A stretch of DNA of 64,000 nucleotides from an uncultured Roseobacter sp. (GCF_947499265.1 NZ_CANMNK010000003.1:186001-250000), one strand, 5' to 3'; shown: positions 8,508-17,279, counted from the first letter of the stretch. The notes: generated by a model from the sequence alone, not told the origin. A program made the numbers and translations.

Positions 8508-8792
8508 TCAATCCGACCATTCCAGCGTTTTCGGGTTTTCGCGAAATGCAAAGCGGGTAATGTGGTCTTCCAGAATCCGCTTGGTTCGCTCCAATCCGTC
8601 GCGGCTCTCGGCGCGCACCTCGAATTCCAGGCGATCCGAATGCGCCGTCAGATCCGCCTGCGCCAGCGGGAAATCCACTTGCCCGGTGTCGGACCCGTAA
8701 CGAACGTCCACCTTATGCGCAAAGTGCTTGCAAAGCTGCTGAAGATAACGGGGCGCTTTTTTGGTTTCGAAGGTACTCCGGGCAGTCGGCAT
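8508..8792 (-). CDS. DUF2218 family protein (second copy)
   Basis: A 94-residue soluble protein with the DUF2218 blocks YLQQLCKHFAHKVDVRYG, a central acidic strand segment and ILEDHITRFAFRENPKTLEWSD. It is a divergent paralogue of the 1704-2012 protein. It lies between the receptor at 8845 and the binding-protein gene, on the same strand as both, with 52 bases to the receptor stop. It may be co-transcribed with the receptor. Function is unknown; repeated association with siderophore genes suggests a role in ferric-siderophore handling. Confidence 0.82.
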   Translation of the reverse strand: MPTARSTFETKKAPRYLQQLCKHFAHKVDVRYGSDTGQVDFPLAQADLTAHSDRLEFEVRAESRDGLERTKRILEDHITRFAFRENPKTLEWSD

Positions 8793-8844
8793 TTGGATGC
8801 TCCTCTGGCGATAGGCTGGATGATGTAAAGAGGGTCACGTCGCC

Positions 8845-10932
8845 TCAAAATCGCATCGTTATACCAAGCGTGAGGCGACGCGGCGTGCCGTAGAAGTTGC
8901 CCCGCGTCGTCTGGTTGACCCGAGTGTAATACGTCCCATCGAGCAGGTTTTCGACAGAGAGCTGCGCTGAGAGGGTCTCGGTAATCGGGTAGCGGGCCAT
9001 AGCATCGATAACCACGTAGCTGGGTGCTTTGATCGTGCCCAGAGAGAAACTGCTGGCATAGCGCAGACCTATGCCAAGATCTGCTCCCTGAAGCCGCCCC
9101 TCGGGCACCGTGTAGCGCCCCCAAAGAGACAGGGTGTGCGGAGAGGTCGGATCGTCGTCACGATCTGTATCCACGTAGGTATAGCCGCCCGAAACCATCC
9201 AGTTTTGCCCAACGAAGCCCTGCAAAAGCGCTTCGAAGCCCTTGGTTGTCGCATCACCGCTGTCCAGAAATGCGCCGGGGTTGGCCGGATCCTCAACAGC
9301 GCGATTTCTGTCCTCAATGTAGAAAACCGCTGTCTGTGTGGTCAGGCTCCCGCCATTGAAGCTGCCTTTCAGGCCAACCTCAAATTGCCGGCCTTCAACC
9401 GGATCAAGCTGCGATCCATCGGCCCGCTGCTCGATCTGCGGCTGAAAAATGTCCGAGTACCCACCATAGGCCGTCAACCGGTCATTCAGGGCATAGGCGA
9501 GGCCAATGTTGGATACGAACCGCTGTTCTTCGATGTCTGAGCGTATCAGATCCCTGCCGGTATCCCGCACGCTGCTGTCATAAAGCACATAGCGCGTGCC
9601 AACGGAGAGTTTTGTGCGCGCCCCAAGGTCAATGCGCCCCTGCGCGTAGATCCCGTATTCTTGAGTTTCCGTGAGGGTGTTCAGGCGAAAGCCCGGCCCG
9701 ATGCCAGGAAACGTGATGACCGGTTCGGCAATGGCGGTTGGATCGAAGGTGTTGATGTTCTGCGTCCCGGCAGAGAAGTCAAAATTCTGTCGCATCGCCT
9801 GATCGGTACTGCGGTAGTCTGCGCCAAGGGTGACCTCGCCCGTGGTGCCGAAGGCGGAGATCGGCGACGACCAGTTCACATCGACAAAATCCGTGTCCTC
9901 CTCGAAATCCCGCGCAAAGGTCAGCAGATCGAAATCCCCGCTGAGCGGATCGACGGCGCTGTTTGGCAGGACGCTACGGATCACCACGTCCCGGCTGTAG
10001 CGCCGCGCGCTGGCTTTCAGAACGCTGCCATTGTCGAAGCGATGTTCCAGCTCTGTGAAGCCTTCGATGCTGTCACTTTCGAACCGGTTCCAATCCGCAC
10101 CGATAAAGGTCTCACGCGGCACGTCCAGCAAAGTGCCATCTGTGAATGTGGGAAGACCGGAAAACCGCAATGCGTCCTGAGTTTCTGCGATAAAACCGAA
10201 GGACAAGAGGGTTTGATCCGTCAAATCGACATCCAGCGCGCCGGACAACCCCTCGCGGTCGCTTTCGACAAAATCGACATAGGAATTCTTGGTGTCCGCA
10301 TATCCAATGATGCGCCCGCGCACAGTGGCCTCCGCGTTGAGCGGGGCTGAATAGTCGAACTCGCCCCGGAGAGCATCAAAGGAGCCGATAGCGACCGATG
10401 CGCGGCCCTGCGGCGTCGATGTCGGGCGCTTGCGCACCAGGTTGAGCGTTCCGACCGGCTCGCCCGTCCCCTGATAGACCCCCGAGGGGCCAGACAGCAG
10501 CTCAACCCTGTCAAAGAACACCAGATCCGGTGCCGTGCCATAAATGCTTAGAAACGGTCGCGGGGCGCCGTCGATGTTATATGTGAAAACCTCATGCCCA
10601 CGCGAGTAAAGCGACCCGGTGTAGACATCCCCCAGTGCTGTGGTGAGGTTCGGCAACACGAAGGCCGCTTCTTCGAGGCTATTTGCATTCGCGTCTTCCA
10701 GTCGTTCGTCGGTCACAACCGTGATCGACTGAGGGATATCCCTGATGTCCACGGGCTGCCGCCCCCCAACGGTCGCCCGTTCCGTAGAATAGGACCCGGT
10801 GCCCTCGGTCGCGACGCCGTCAGAGGCTTCGACGAGGATCGGTGCAAGCTCCGTGATATCCTCTTCCGCGACGAGCGGACTAACAAGAACCACGCTGGCC
10901 AGCAGCGAAACACGAAGCGAAACCTGGGGCAT
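8845..10932 (-). CDS. TonB-dependent siderophore receptor (FhuA/FpvA-like)
   Basis: A 695-residue receptor with a short signal peptide (residues 1-22), a plug with DIPQSITVVTDERLED, FVLPNLTTALGD, VELLSGPSGVYQGTGEPVG and LVRKRPT, and a long barrel ending GTPRRLTLGITMRF. The DIPQSITVV and GEPVGTLNLVRKRPT motifs are diagnostic of ferric-siderophore receptors of the hydroxamate or mixed type. It diverges from an AraC regulator at 11010 across a 77-base gap that contains an inverted repeat. This matches the PchR/receptor layout, in which the regulator senses the siderophore and activates the receptor. Confidence 0.93.
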   Translation of the reverse strand: MPQVSLRVSLLASVVLVSPLVAEEDITELAPILVEASDGVATEGTGSYSTERATVGGRQPVDIRDIPQSITVVTDERLEDANANSLEEAAFVLPNLTTALGDVYTGSLYSRGHEVFTYNIDGAPRPFLSIYGTAPDLVFFDRVELLSGPSGVYQGTGEPVGTLNLVRKRPTSTPQGRASVAIGSFDALRGEFDYSAPLNAEATVRGRIIGYADTKNSYVDFVESDREGLSGALDVDLTDQTLLSFGFIAETQDALRFSGLPTFTDGTLLDVPRETFIGADWNRFESDSIEGFTELEHRFDNGSVLKASARRYSRDVVIRSVLPNSAVDPLSGDFDLLTFARDFEEDTDFVDVNWSSPISAFGTTGEVTLGADYRSTDQAMRQNFDFSAGTQNINTFDPTAIAEPVITFPGIGPGFRLNTLTETQEYGIYAQGRIDLGARTKLSVGTRYVLYDSSVRDTGRDLIRSDIEEQRFVSNIGLAYALNDRLTAYGGYSDIFQPQIEQRADGSQLDPVEGRQFEVGLKGSFNGGSLTTQTAVFYIEDRNRAVEDPANPGAFLDSGDATTKGFEALLQGFVGQNWMVSGGYTYVDTDRDDDPTSPHTLSLWGRYTVPEGRLQGADLGIGLRYASSFSLGTIKAPSYVVIDAMARYPITETLSAQLSVENLLDGTYYTRVNQTTRGNFYGTPRRLTLGITMRF

Positions 10933-10953
10933 CTGAAGCGCCTTTTCAAATTC

Positions 10954-10970
10954 TTGACTATTTTTGTCAA
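10954..10970. promoter_or_regulatory. Inverted repeat TTGAC-N7-GTCAA between receptor and AraC gene
   Basis: A perfect 5-base inverted repeat with a seven-base AT-rich spacer, 22-38 bases upstream of the receptor start and 40-56 upstream of the AraC start. It resembles the CCTGACTA-containing sites at 765-780 and 16181-16196. An iron-responsive repressor site of the kind predicted for Rhodobacterales IscR is possible, though that comparison is from memory. The TTGACT may also serve as a -35 element. Confidence 0.5.
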
Positions 10971-11009
10971 ATTACTAATCTGCCAAGCGTTCTGGAAAGG
11001 CGCGGATCT

Positions 11010-11978
11010 ATGCGAAATCACCAAAAACCGATGCAAAATGCGCAAGTGCCGGTTTTGAGTGGTGATCTTGGGTTTGAAGCTCTGCGCAAAAGTGCCGCGC
11101 CCTATGTCAAACGGCACCGCATGACAGTTGGGCGCCCCGCCCCCTTGCCGTGCTTCGCTGGGCAGTTCGGCATTCGGGACATCGGCGACGGGCAGACCGT
11201 ACACCAGAGCCGCATTGCGCCCGAAACCGAATTTGAAACCAGCTTCATCGCCGAGACTGGCCTGCTTGTCTCAATTGTGCTTGACGGACGGCTAACGTTT
11301 TCATTGGACGGTCACGCCTATGATTTTCGCACATCCGCGCAACCTCTTGCAGTGGCCTGGACGAACCTCAAGCCGGTCGAGGTGACCCGCAGAACGGCAC
11401 AACCCGACCATCTTGTCAAAGTGCAGGTGCATACACCGCTCAGCTTTTTCGACGTGACCTGGAAGGCTGGCATCGGGCAGATTCTGGGCACGCATGGCAA
11501 GGTTATCTCCTGGTCCCCTGGCCTGGCCGCCTCTGAGGCCGCAGGCGGTCTGATCAAGGGCAAGGCAGTGTCCGAACCGCGCTCCCGCATGGCGGCGTCG
11601 CGCTTCGCGGTTGAAGCACTGGATTCACTGCTCGAGCATCTGGAGGCGCAAGGTGATGCCGCCTCATCCCGTATCGCAGCCGCCCGCGTCTATGTAGAAC
11701 AGACCGCCTCAGAACATCCGAGATTGAGCGACATTGCAGTGGCAACAGGCTTCTCTGTCAGTTCCCTGCAACGCATCTACCGCGACACATACGGTATGAC
11801 CGTCATTGAACATCAGCGACGGCTGGTGCTTGAGCAGGCTCTGCGCGCTCTGAGATCCGGGCGCGTCTCGGTGGCGCAGGCCGCTCGTATCGCCGGTTAC
11901 AGAAGCCCTTCCAATTTCAGTTCCGCCTTTGCAAAAGAATTCGGGAAACCGCCATCCCGGATTAAATCGGATGCCTGA
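11010..11978 (+). CDS. AraC family regulator, PchR-like
   Basis: A 322-residue protein whose N-terminal two thirds carry a beta-rich sensing domain (VSIVLDGRLTFSLDGHAYDF, then PDHLVKVQVHTPLSFFD). The C-terminal 100 residues are an AraC helix-turn-helix pair (LSDIAVATGFSVSSLQRIYRD and VAQAARIAGYRSPSNFSSAFAKEFG). The layout resembles PchR-type activators of siderophore receptors. It faces the receptor at 10932 and probably controls it. The GNAT gene follows by 33 bases on the same strand and may be co-transcribed. Confidence 0.88.
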   Translation: MRNHQKPMQNAQVPVLSGDLGFEALRKSAAPYVKRHRMTVGRPAPLPCFAGQFGIRDIGDGQTVHQSRIAPETEFETSFIAETGLLVSIVLDGRLTFSLDGHAYDFRTSAQPLAVAWTNLKPVEVTRRTAQPDHLVKVQVHTPLSFFDVTWKAGIGQILGTHGKVISWSPGLAASEAAGGLIKGKAVSEPRSRMAASRFAVEALDSLLEHLEAQGDAASSRIAAARVYVEQTASEHPRLSDIAVATGFSVSSLQRIYRDTYGMTVIEHQRRLVLEQALRALRSGRVSVAQAARIAGYRSPSNFSSAFAKEFGKPPSRIKSDA

Positions 11979-12011
11979 AACGCGCCTCATCAGATCTGCA
12001 CAGGGATCATC

Positions 12012-12845
12012 ATGCCTGAGCTAACCGCCCTTTCAGAGCGCCTGCAGGGTCAGGCCCATGCCCTGTCGCAGGCCGAGGGATGGCCACACCTGCCCAACGA
12101 TTGGGGCAATATGATTGCCAATGGCAGGGGTCTGGGGCTTATGTCCGAGGGCACGTTGATCGGGACGGTCTTGTGGTGGCAGCAGACCACCCATGCAACG
12201 CTCGGCATGGTTATCGTCGCCGCCGCACATCGTCAGAGGGGTCATGGTGCACGCCTTGTAACCGAAGCGCTGAAGCAGATCGGTGAACGCAATATCCTGT
12301 TGCATGCAACCGGCGCTGGCCTGCCAGGGTATGCCAGACTGGGATTCGTTCCCGTCGGCATCATACATCAGCATCAGGGCCATGCTGCCAGACCGCCCTT
12401 GCCTGACACAGACCTTGATATCTCTCGTCTGTCCGCTCGCGATGTCACAAGAATTGCAGATTTGGACAAAGCAGCGCGCGGGTGGGATAGAACGGATCTG
12501 CTTCAGGCTCTGATGCAGAAAGGGACCTGCTGGACAGCCGCCCGCGACGATCAGATCGTCGGCTACGCGTTGGAAAGACACGCTGGCAAAGGTAGTATCA
12601 TCGGCCCGATCGTGGCCGACGCGCCCGAAACGGCGCAGGCACTTGTCACCCGGGCCATGCACACCGCGAAAAATGCGTTTTTCAGGATTGATAGTGACCC
12701 CGGGCTTGGACTTTGCGACTGGTTGGAGGCCATCGGGCTGTCCAAGGTTGACATGGGGACGACCATGTTAAAGGGGGAGCGACCGCTCATCGAGCCTTCT
12801 GTTCCGGTAAAGTTGTACGGGTTGGCCAGTCAGGCATATGGATAG
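12012..12845 (+). CDS. Two-domain GNAT family N-acetyltransferase
   Basis: A 277-residue protein. The first domain (residues about 1-125) is a GNAT fold with the acetyl-CoA loop in AAHRQRGHGARLV and the closing YARLGFVPVG. The second domain (about 130-277) resembles the GNAT-like C-terminal domain of YitH-type proteins, with IGPIVADAPETAQALV. It should transfer an acetyl group to an amine substrate in the cytoplasm. Lying between the AraC gene and the exb-tonB operon, it could act in iron or siderophore metabolism, but nothing in the sequence fixes the substrate. Confidence 0.8.
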   Translation: MPELTALSERLQGQAHALSQAEGWPHLPNDWGNMIANGRGLGLMSEGTLIGTVLWWQQTTHATLGMVIVAAAHRQRGHGARLVTEALKQIGERNILLHATGAGLPGYARLGFVPVGIIHQHQGHAARPPLPDTDLDISRLSARDVTRIADLDKAARGWDRTDLLQALMQKGTCWTAARDDQIVGYALERHAGKGSIIGPIVADAPETAQALVTRAMHTAKNAFFRIDSDPGLGLCDWLEAIGLSKVDMGTTMLKGERPLIEPSVPVKLYGLASQAYG

Positions 12846-13051
12846 AAAACCGGCGATACCTTGCCGCGTTTCTTGACAAACCCCTGCCAAAAATCTACCC
12901 GAACCAAAGGTGATCCTTTCATCTGATCGAGCAAAACCGAGAGGCCCTGCCATGCGCAGCGCCCGGTCCAGCCAGACAAATCCAAATGAATTTCGACAAT
13001 CCGGCGCAGGGATTTCCTGCACGGTTTCGACCAAATCCATGGGAGGCTGAC

Positions 13052-13984
13052 ATGATCAAGCCGTTTCTGCTGGCCATTTTGCTGATGGGCTTTTCGGCTG
13101 CTTTCGCGCAGGACGCGGCAGGGCCTGACGCATCAACCGACACACCCGTCCTGCCAGCACCGAAAGTGGGATCGGAAACGGTCGACGTTGTACCTCCCGG
13201 CACCGGTGAGGCTGAAGCGCCTCCCCGCCCTGCGTCGGAAGCTACACCGGAGAATACGCCGGTCGCGACAGGGCGTGTGCCGCCTTCCCCGAGCGTCGCT
13301 TCGGAACCTGGTGTGGCGCATGCTGAGCCAACCGCAAAAAGCGCCCTGATACGCGCCCAGGCGTTTCTTCAGGATGGCGGGCCTGTGGTCTGGGCGATTG
13401 CCGCCCTCTCCGTCATCACACTGGCGTTGATCCTGTGGAAAATCTGGCGTCTCGCACGTGTTGGTGCGTGGTCTCGTGGCAAGGCCAGCCAATCCGTTGA
13501 GCTTTTCGAAGGTGGCAATCCGGAACGGGCACTGGTGTTGGTCAGAGGCCGCCGCGGCATCCGATCAAAAGTCATGGCAACAGCGCTTGGCGCAATGGAA
13601 CAGCTCCCCGAGGATCGCGCTCGTGAGGAAACAGCCCGCGTGGCGAAACGCGAGCTTGCCTCTGCCAGGGTGGGTTTGGGCGCTTTGGAGTTGATTGCCA
13701 CTATCGCCCCCCTTCTAGGGCTGCTGGGAACCGTGCTGGGGATGATCGCGGCGTTCCAGGCTCTGCAGGCCGCCGGATCCAAAGCGGATCCCGCCCTGCT
13801 TGCCGGGGGCATTTGGGAGGCGCTTTTGACCACAGCGGCGGGCATGACGGTCGCCATTCCCGCATCCGTGGCGCTGACGTGGTTCGAATCTGTCATCGAC
13901 AGGATCAGAGGTGACATCGAGGATAATGCCACCCGCCTCTTTGTTGCCAAGCAGCCGGGGCACCTGAAGATGGCGGCCCAGTAA
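13052..13984 (+). CDS. exbB: ExbB-type proton channel protein (TonB energy system)
   Basis: A 310-residue protein starting at an ATG preceded by GGGAGG. It has a signal peptide (about 1-19), a proline- and threonine-rich periplasmic stretch to about residue 100, then three membrane segments with the MotA/TolQ/ExbB core: LIATIAPLLGLLGTVLGMIAAF and GIWEALLTTAAGMTVAIPA. The long N-terminal extension with a cleavable signal is seen in many alphaproteobacterial ExbB proteins, whereas E. coli ExbB lacks it. It starts a four-gene operon exbB-exbD-exbD-tonB and should form the pentameric proton channel that drives the receptors in this island. Confidence 0.93.
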   Translation: MIKPFLLAILLMGFSAAFAQDAAGPDASTDTPVLPAPKVGSETVDVVPPGTGEAEAPPRPASEATPENTPVATGRVPPSPSVASEPGVAHAEPTAKSALIRAQAFLQDGGPVVWAIAALSVITLALILWKIWRLARVGAWSRGKASQSVELFEGGNPERALVLVRGRRGIRSKVMATALGAMEQLPEDRAREETARVAKRELASARVGLGALELIATIAPLLGLLGTVLGMIAAFQALQAAGSKADPALLAGGIWEALLTTAAGMTVAIPASVALTWFESVIDRIRGDIEDNATRLFVAKQPGHLKMAAQ

Positions 13985-13986
13985 TC

Positions 13987-14358
13987 ATGGAATTCGCTCC
14001 TCCTGACCGGCCGCGTCGAAAGCCCAGCCTGACACCGATGATCGATGTGGTGTTCCTGCTGCTGGTGTTTTTCATGCTGGCCTCACGGTTCGGATTGGAT
14101 GCGGTTTTGCCACTGCCTCTGGCTGCGGGTGGCGGCGCGTATAATGGTCCTCCGCGACTTGTGGACATCGCCCCGGATGCCATCACCCTGAACGGGGCGC
14201 CAACAGGCGATCTGGTCGCTGCACTCAGCCCACTGATGACCGCTCCGACCGACATGATCGTGTTGCGCGGCAGGGACGGCACCGATCTGCAACGTGTCGT
14301 TACGGTCACGGAAGAGCTGCGCGCCGCCGGGTTCACCGCCATCGTCCTGATGGAGTAA
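13987..14358 (+). CDS. exbD: ExbD protein 1, with the conserved channel aspartate
   Basis: A 123-residue protein with one N-terminal membrane helix and a periplasmic C-terminal domain. The helix contains SLTPMIDVVFLLLVFFML. The aspartate at residue 20 corresponds to the proton-carrying Asp25 of E. coli ExbD. The gene begins three bases after exbB ends. The following gene encodes a second ExbD-like protein in which this aspartate is asparagine, so this copy is expected to supply the proton pathway. Confidence 0.93.
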   Translation: MEFAPPDRPRRKPSLTPMIDVVFLLLVFFMLASRFGLDAVLPLPLAAGGGAYNGPPRLVDIAPDAITLNGAPTGDLVAALSPLMTAPTDMIVLRGRDGTDLQRVVTVTEELRAAGFTAIVLME

Positions 14359-14361
14359 CGC

Positions 14362-14742
14362 ATGGATCTGAGCGACCCTCCCAAGCGCCGCCGCGTTGAA
14401 TCCATCGTCCCGATGATCAACGTGGTGTTTCTGCTGCTGATCTTCTTTCTCATGACGTCTCAGCTTGCAACACAGCCCTTTGACGTCACCCCTCCGGAAG
14501 CATCGATTGAAACCGACGGCGAGGCCGAACCGGTGCTGTTTTTGGATGAAAGCGGTCGGATGTCCTTTGATGGCGTGGAAGGTGAGGCGGCGCTTTTGTC
14601 CCTTGCGGCGCGCTCGAGCGAAATGACGATTATCCAGTTGCGCGCCGACGCGCGTCTGGAGGCGACGCGTCTTGCCCGCATTTTGAGCGATCTCGGCGCA
14701 GCTGGCCTGTCGCGGGTCGAACTCGTGTTGACACCCAAATGA
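14362..14742 (+). CDS. ExbD-family protein 2, with Asn in place of the channel Asp
   Basis: A 126-residue ExbD/TolR family protein, three bases downstream of exbD. The membrane helix reads SIVPMINVVFLLLIFFLMTS, identical in layout to the first copy but with asparagine at residue 20 where the essential aspartate normally sits. The periplasmic part ends LGAAGLSRVELVLTPK, the usual ExbD C-terminal strand, so the protein is intact and not decaying. It may pair with the first ExbD in a heterodimer inside the ExbB ring. Its stop overlaps the tonB start (ATGA). Confidence 0.9.
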   Translation: MDLSDPPKRRRVESIVPMINVVFLLLIFFLMTSQLATQPFDVTPPEASIETDGEAEPVLFLDESGRMSFDGVEGEAALLSLAARSSEMTIIQLRADARLEATRLARILSDLGAAGLSRVELVLTPK

Positions 14743-15623
14743 TGCGGTGGCTGGAATTTGCTCTCTTTACGGCCATCGCGGTCGCTCTGCATGTTGCTTT
14801 CTTCGTTGTGAAACCGAACGAGGGCGCGGAAGCGGGAGGCGTTGGCGGGGAGGAGATAATCTCGCTGCAGGCTGCCGCACCGACCGTGATCGAAATGGTC
14901 GAAGCATGGGAGCGCCCGACGCAAGTGGAGACAGAACAAGACGCCGTGCTGCCCCCCCCAACCGATCCCGTAACCACCCGCCCGACCCTGCCCTCGTTGC
15001 AAGTGCAGCAGGCGCCGCGGGCAGAAATGCGCATGGCCATCATGGATCCCGCGCCGACCCGCGACAGCCTTGACATCGATACCGCGCCAGCTGACCCACC
15101 ACCCGCACCAGAGCCTGATCCCGAAACGGTTGAAACTCCAGCACCGGATGCCGTTCCCGATGCCCCCCCGACGACCCGGCCGAAACTGAGGCCTGAGCGA
15201 CAACCAGATCCGCAAACGGCCAAAACCTCCGATGCTCAATCTGCCGGGCGCGCCGAGCGGCGGGCGGCGGGCAGCGGCGGCACCGCGCAGGCTGGCAATA
15301 CCGGCGCAGCCGAGGTCGCGACCGCATCGCCGGGGCAACAGCAGCAGCTGCAGGCGGTCTGGGGTGCAAAGATCCGGGCCAAGCTTGCGCGCCAACAGCG
15401 CTACCCCCGGGGGACGCGACAAAACGGGCGCACCCAGATCATTCTAAACGTCGCACGGTCCGGACAAATCCTCGGTGTGAGCGTTGGCCGGTCTTCGGGG
15501 GTGTCCGCGTTGGATCAAGCCGCTCTAGACGCGGTAAAGCGCGCGAGACGCTTTGCGAAGGCACCCGACGATCTACCCGGTAGCAGCTTTAAATTCAGCC
15601 TTGTGCTGGATTGGCGGCGCTAG
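14739..15623 (+). CDS. tonB: TonB energy-transducing protein
   Basis: A 294-residue protein with one N-terminal membrane helix (FALFTAIAVALHVAFFVV), a long proline- and acid-rich spacer (residues about 50-190, many PPP, PAP and EPD motifs) and a TonB C-terminal domain (about 205-294) with RQQRYPRGTRQNG and SGVSALDQAALDAVKRA. It links the ExbBD motor to outer-membrane receptors. Start at 14739 or 14742 (ATGATG). It is the last gene of the operon; no clear terminator hairpin follows. Confidence 0.92.
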   Translation: MMRWLEFALFTAIAVALHVAFFVVKPNEGAEAGGVGGEEIISLQAAAPTVIEMVEAWERPTQVETEQDAVLPPPTDPVTTRPTLPSLQVQQAPRAEMRMAIMDPAPTRDSLDIDTAPADPPPAPEPDPETVETPAPDAVPDAPPTTRPKLRPERQPDPQTAKTSDAQSAGRAERRAAGSGGTAQAGNTGAAEVATASPGQQQQLQAVWGAKIRAKLARQQRYPRGTRQNGRTQIILNVARSGQILGVSVGRSSGVSALDQAALDAVKRARRFAKAPDDLPGSSFKFSLVLDWRR

Positions 15624-16239
15624 TCTGCCACGGCACCAATCGCCACAGCATTTGCCGCATCGCGGACATACCATCTCAGTTGCAAACACCTGATCAGCCG
15701 CGCCGCATTTCCAGTCTCGAACGCGCTGGCAAAAACTTATGTCCCGTTTGCCCGAAGCGCGTCAGCGCGGATAGTCCCAGGCAGTCGAGCACGCGCCACT
15801 TTGGTCAAACCGATCCCCCCAGCGGCTCGGACGTAAGACGCACAGGAGGCAAAAGGACATGTTGGCTGGCGCCATCGCCCCAACCAGGCTTTCCCTTCAC
15901 GGAGACGGTGCGCAACATCATTCTGCGGGCTGATTTAAGTAACAGATCAGCTCATTGATCTTGCGGCTCACCTTTGGTGACTGGGTGCACGCACAGCAGA
16001 GCAATGCGTCGGTAGGCAACTGAAGACCGATTTAGACTTCTGGGAAATCCGTCCCTCCGCTGGCGGACATCGGCGGTTGGGGTCGGCAGGTTCGTGCCTG
16101 TTTCTCGCGCCACGACAGGCAAACCCGAACGCAGAAGTTCCTGAAATCTCTTTAATTCAGGACTAAATCCTGTAAATACCGATTAAAATAGTCAGGTAAG
16201 TTTGTACCCAGCCGAGATACGACAAAATGGGACAAACAT
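15624..16239. other. Intergenic stretch, no supported gene
   Basis: 616 bases between tonB and the broken receptor. Frames here are short and do not look like known proteins. An AGGAGG is followed by an ATG at 15859 that opens only a 24-codon frame. A small hairpin CAGGA-CTAAA-TCCTG lies at 16158-16172. The end holds the candidate iron box at 16181. The stretch may be eroded coding DNA, given the pseudogenes that follow. Confidence 0.5.
16181..16196. promoter_or_regulatory. Candidate iron-responsive box upstream of broken receptor
   Basis: GATTAAAATAGTCAGG, i.e. CCTGACTATTTTAATC on the other strand, is an imperfect GAYTA/TARTC inverted repeat sharing eight bases (CCTGACTA) with the site at 765-780. 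It lies 43 bases before the ATG of the receptor remnant, so the promoter region has outlived the gene. Confidence 0.4.
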
Positions 16240-16709
16240 ATGACGACCAGACCGCTTTCCACGCTCATCATGATCGCATACGGCCTCGGAGCCCCGGCGC
16301 TTGCTCAAGATGTACCGTTTGATCTGGGTGCCATCGTGTCCGAAGCAGAGAGCGACACAACCCTTGTACAGGATGGCCATGTTGTTGAGAGCGGTCGACA
16401 GGCCACCAAGGTCGACACCCCACTCCTGCAAATCCCGTAGACTGTGACCGCAATCACGATAGACAAATCGAGGATCAGGCCCCCCGGACACTGAATGAAA
16501 CACTCACCTATACCGCGAGCGCTGACCCTTATTCCTTCGGCTATGACAGCCGGTTCGATGCGTTCAACCTGCGCGGCTTTCCCGCCTTCTACGATGGAGT
16601 TTTCCGCGATGGATTGCGACAGTACAACTCGCCCACAGCGCTGTTTAAAAACGAACCCTACGGGCTGGAGGCGCTGACTGTCCTGAAGGGGCCGGCGTCA
16701 TCGCTTTAA
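16240..16709 (+). pseudogene. Remnant of a ferrichrome-type TonB-dependent receptor
   Basis: The ATG at 16240 opens a signal peptide and mature start (ALAQDVPFDLGAIV) like that of the receptor at 665. After a frameshift (N-terminal part in one frame, the rest in another from before 16485) a plug domain continues with TLNETLTYTASADPYSFGYD, FNLRGFPAFYDGVFRDGLRQ and [13 protein letters not shown], typical of FhuA/FoxA-like receptors. It then stops at 16709 exactly where YGS would follow. The whole barrel, about 500 residues, is missing. The gene cannot work. Confidence 0.88.
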
Positions 16710-16722
16710 CCAAGCGCTTCTG

Positions 16723-17025
16723 ATGGCAGCGCATCTCTCCCACGCCCGCATCATCGCAGCCATCGGCGCCGCCTATGTCGCGCAAAGCATCATCGCTGGT
16801 CTGAGATGGAGCAGCCTTCCAGCGGTCCTGCGCAGCGAAGGGCTGCCACTTGACCAGATCGGCCTCTTGTCCCTTTTGATCCTGCCCTGGGCCCTCAAAG
16901 TGTTCTGGTCGCCCTGGCTCGAACGCTGGCGGCTTCCCCGGTCAGGGCAGGACCGCTCCGGCGTGATCATGCTCTTTGGCGGACTCATTGCCGTTTCGTC
17001 CCTCATCACAGCGGGCAGCATCAGA
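16723..17025 (+). pseudogene. Remnant of an RhtX/FptX-like siderophore permease (MFS type)
   Basis: The frame from the ATG at 16723 encodes the first three or so membrane segments of a major facilitator protein: [19 protein letters not shown], a [19 protein letters not shown] segment, [13 protein letters not shown] and [17 protein letters not shown]. The pattern matches the RhtX/FptX group, which move siderophores across the inner membrane and usually sit next to a FhuA-like receptor, as here. Near 17025 the similarity ends and the sequence becomes antisense acyl-CoA dehydrogenase. About 300 residues are missing. Confidence 0.75.
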
Positions 17026-17029
17026 CCGA

Positions 17030-17279
17030 AGCTGATCCCCGGCGCATCAGACGGGATGGCGATCATGGCCATATCCTTGTGGCCGGGGGCGTCGCTGGTC
17101 TTAACGACGGTGAAATAGATGTCGGCCTCCCCCGCAAGGCTGACCCAGGCTTTCGCGCCTCTGATGGTCCATGTGCCATCGCCGTCGTTCGTGGCGCGGG
17201 TGTACATCTTCATTGGGGGTGAGACCTGAGTCGCGTGGTCGCGGGCCGTAGCCAGGATTCCATCCAGTTTCTCAGACAT
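17030..17279 (-). pseudogene. Fragment of an acyl-CoA dehydrogenase
   Basis: On the reverse strand, residues after the ATG at 17279 include [20 protein letters not shown] and [12 protein letters not shown]. This is the middle beta-domain of acyl-CoA dehydrogenases, with the NGxKxWxS-like motif here read as RGAKAWVS. The N-terminal helical domain is almost absent: only about 25 residues precede the middle domain. The C-terminal domain is gone, replaced by the permease remnant on the opposite strand. It is therefore doubly truncated. Confidence 0.75.

Noticed and set aside
12299-12310. Palindrome GTTGCATGCAAC
   Set aside because: It resembles the ATGCA operator but lies inside the acetyltransferase coding sequence, far from a promoter; probably chance.
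13885-13905. tRNA-like GGTTCGAATC string
   Set aside because: It lies inside exbB and no cloverleaf can be drawn around it. No tRNA gene was found in the window.
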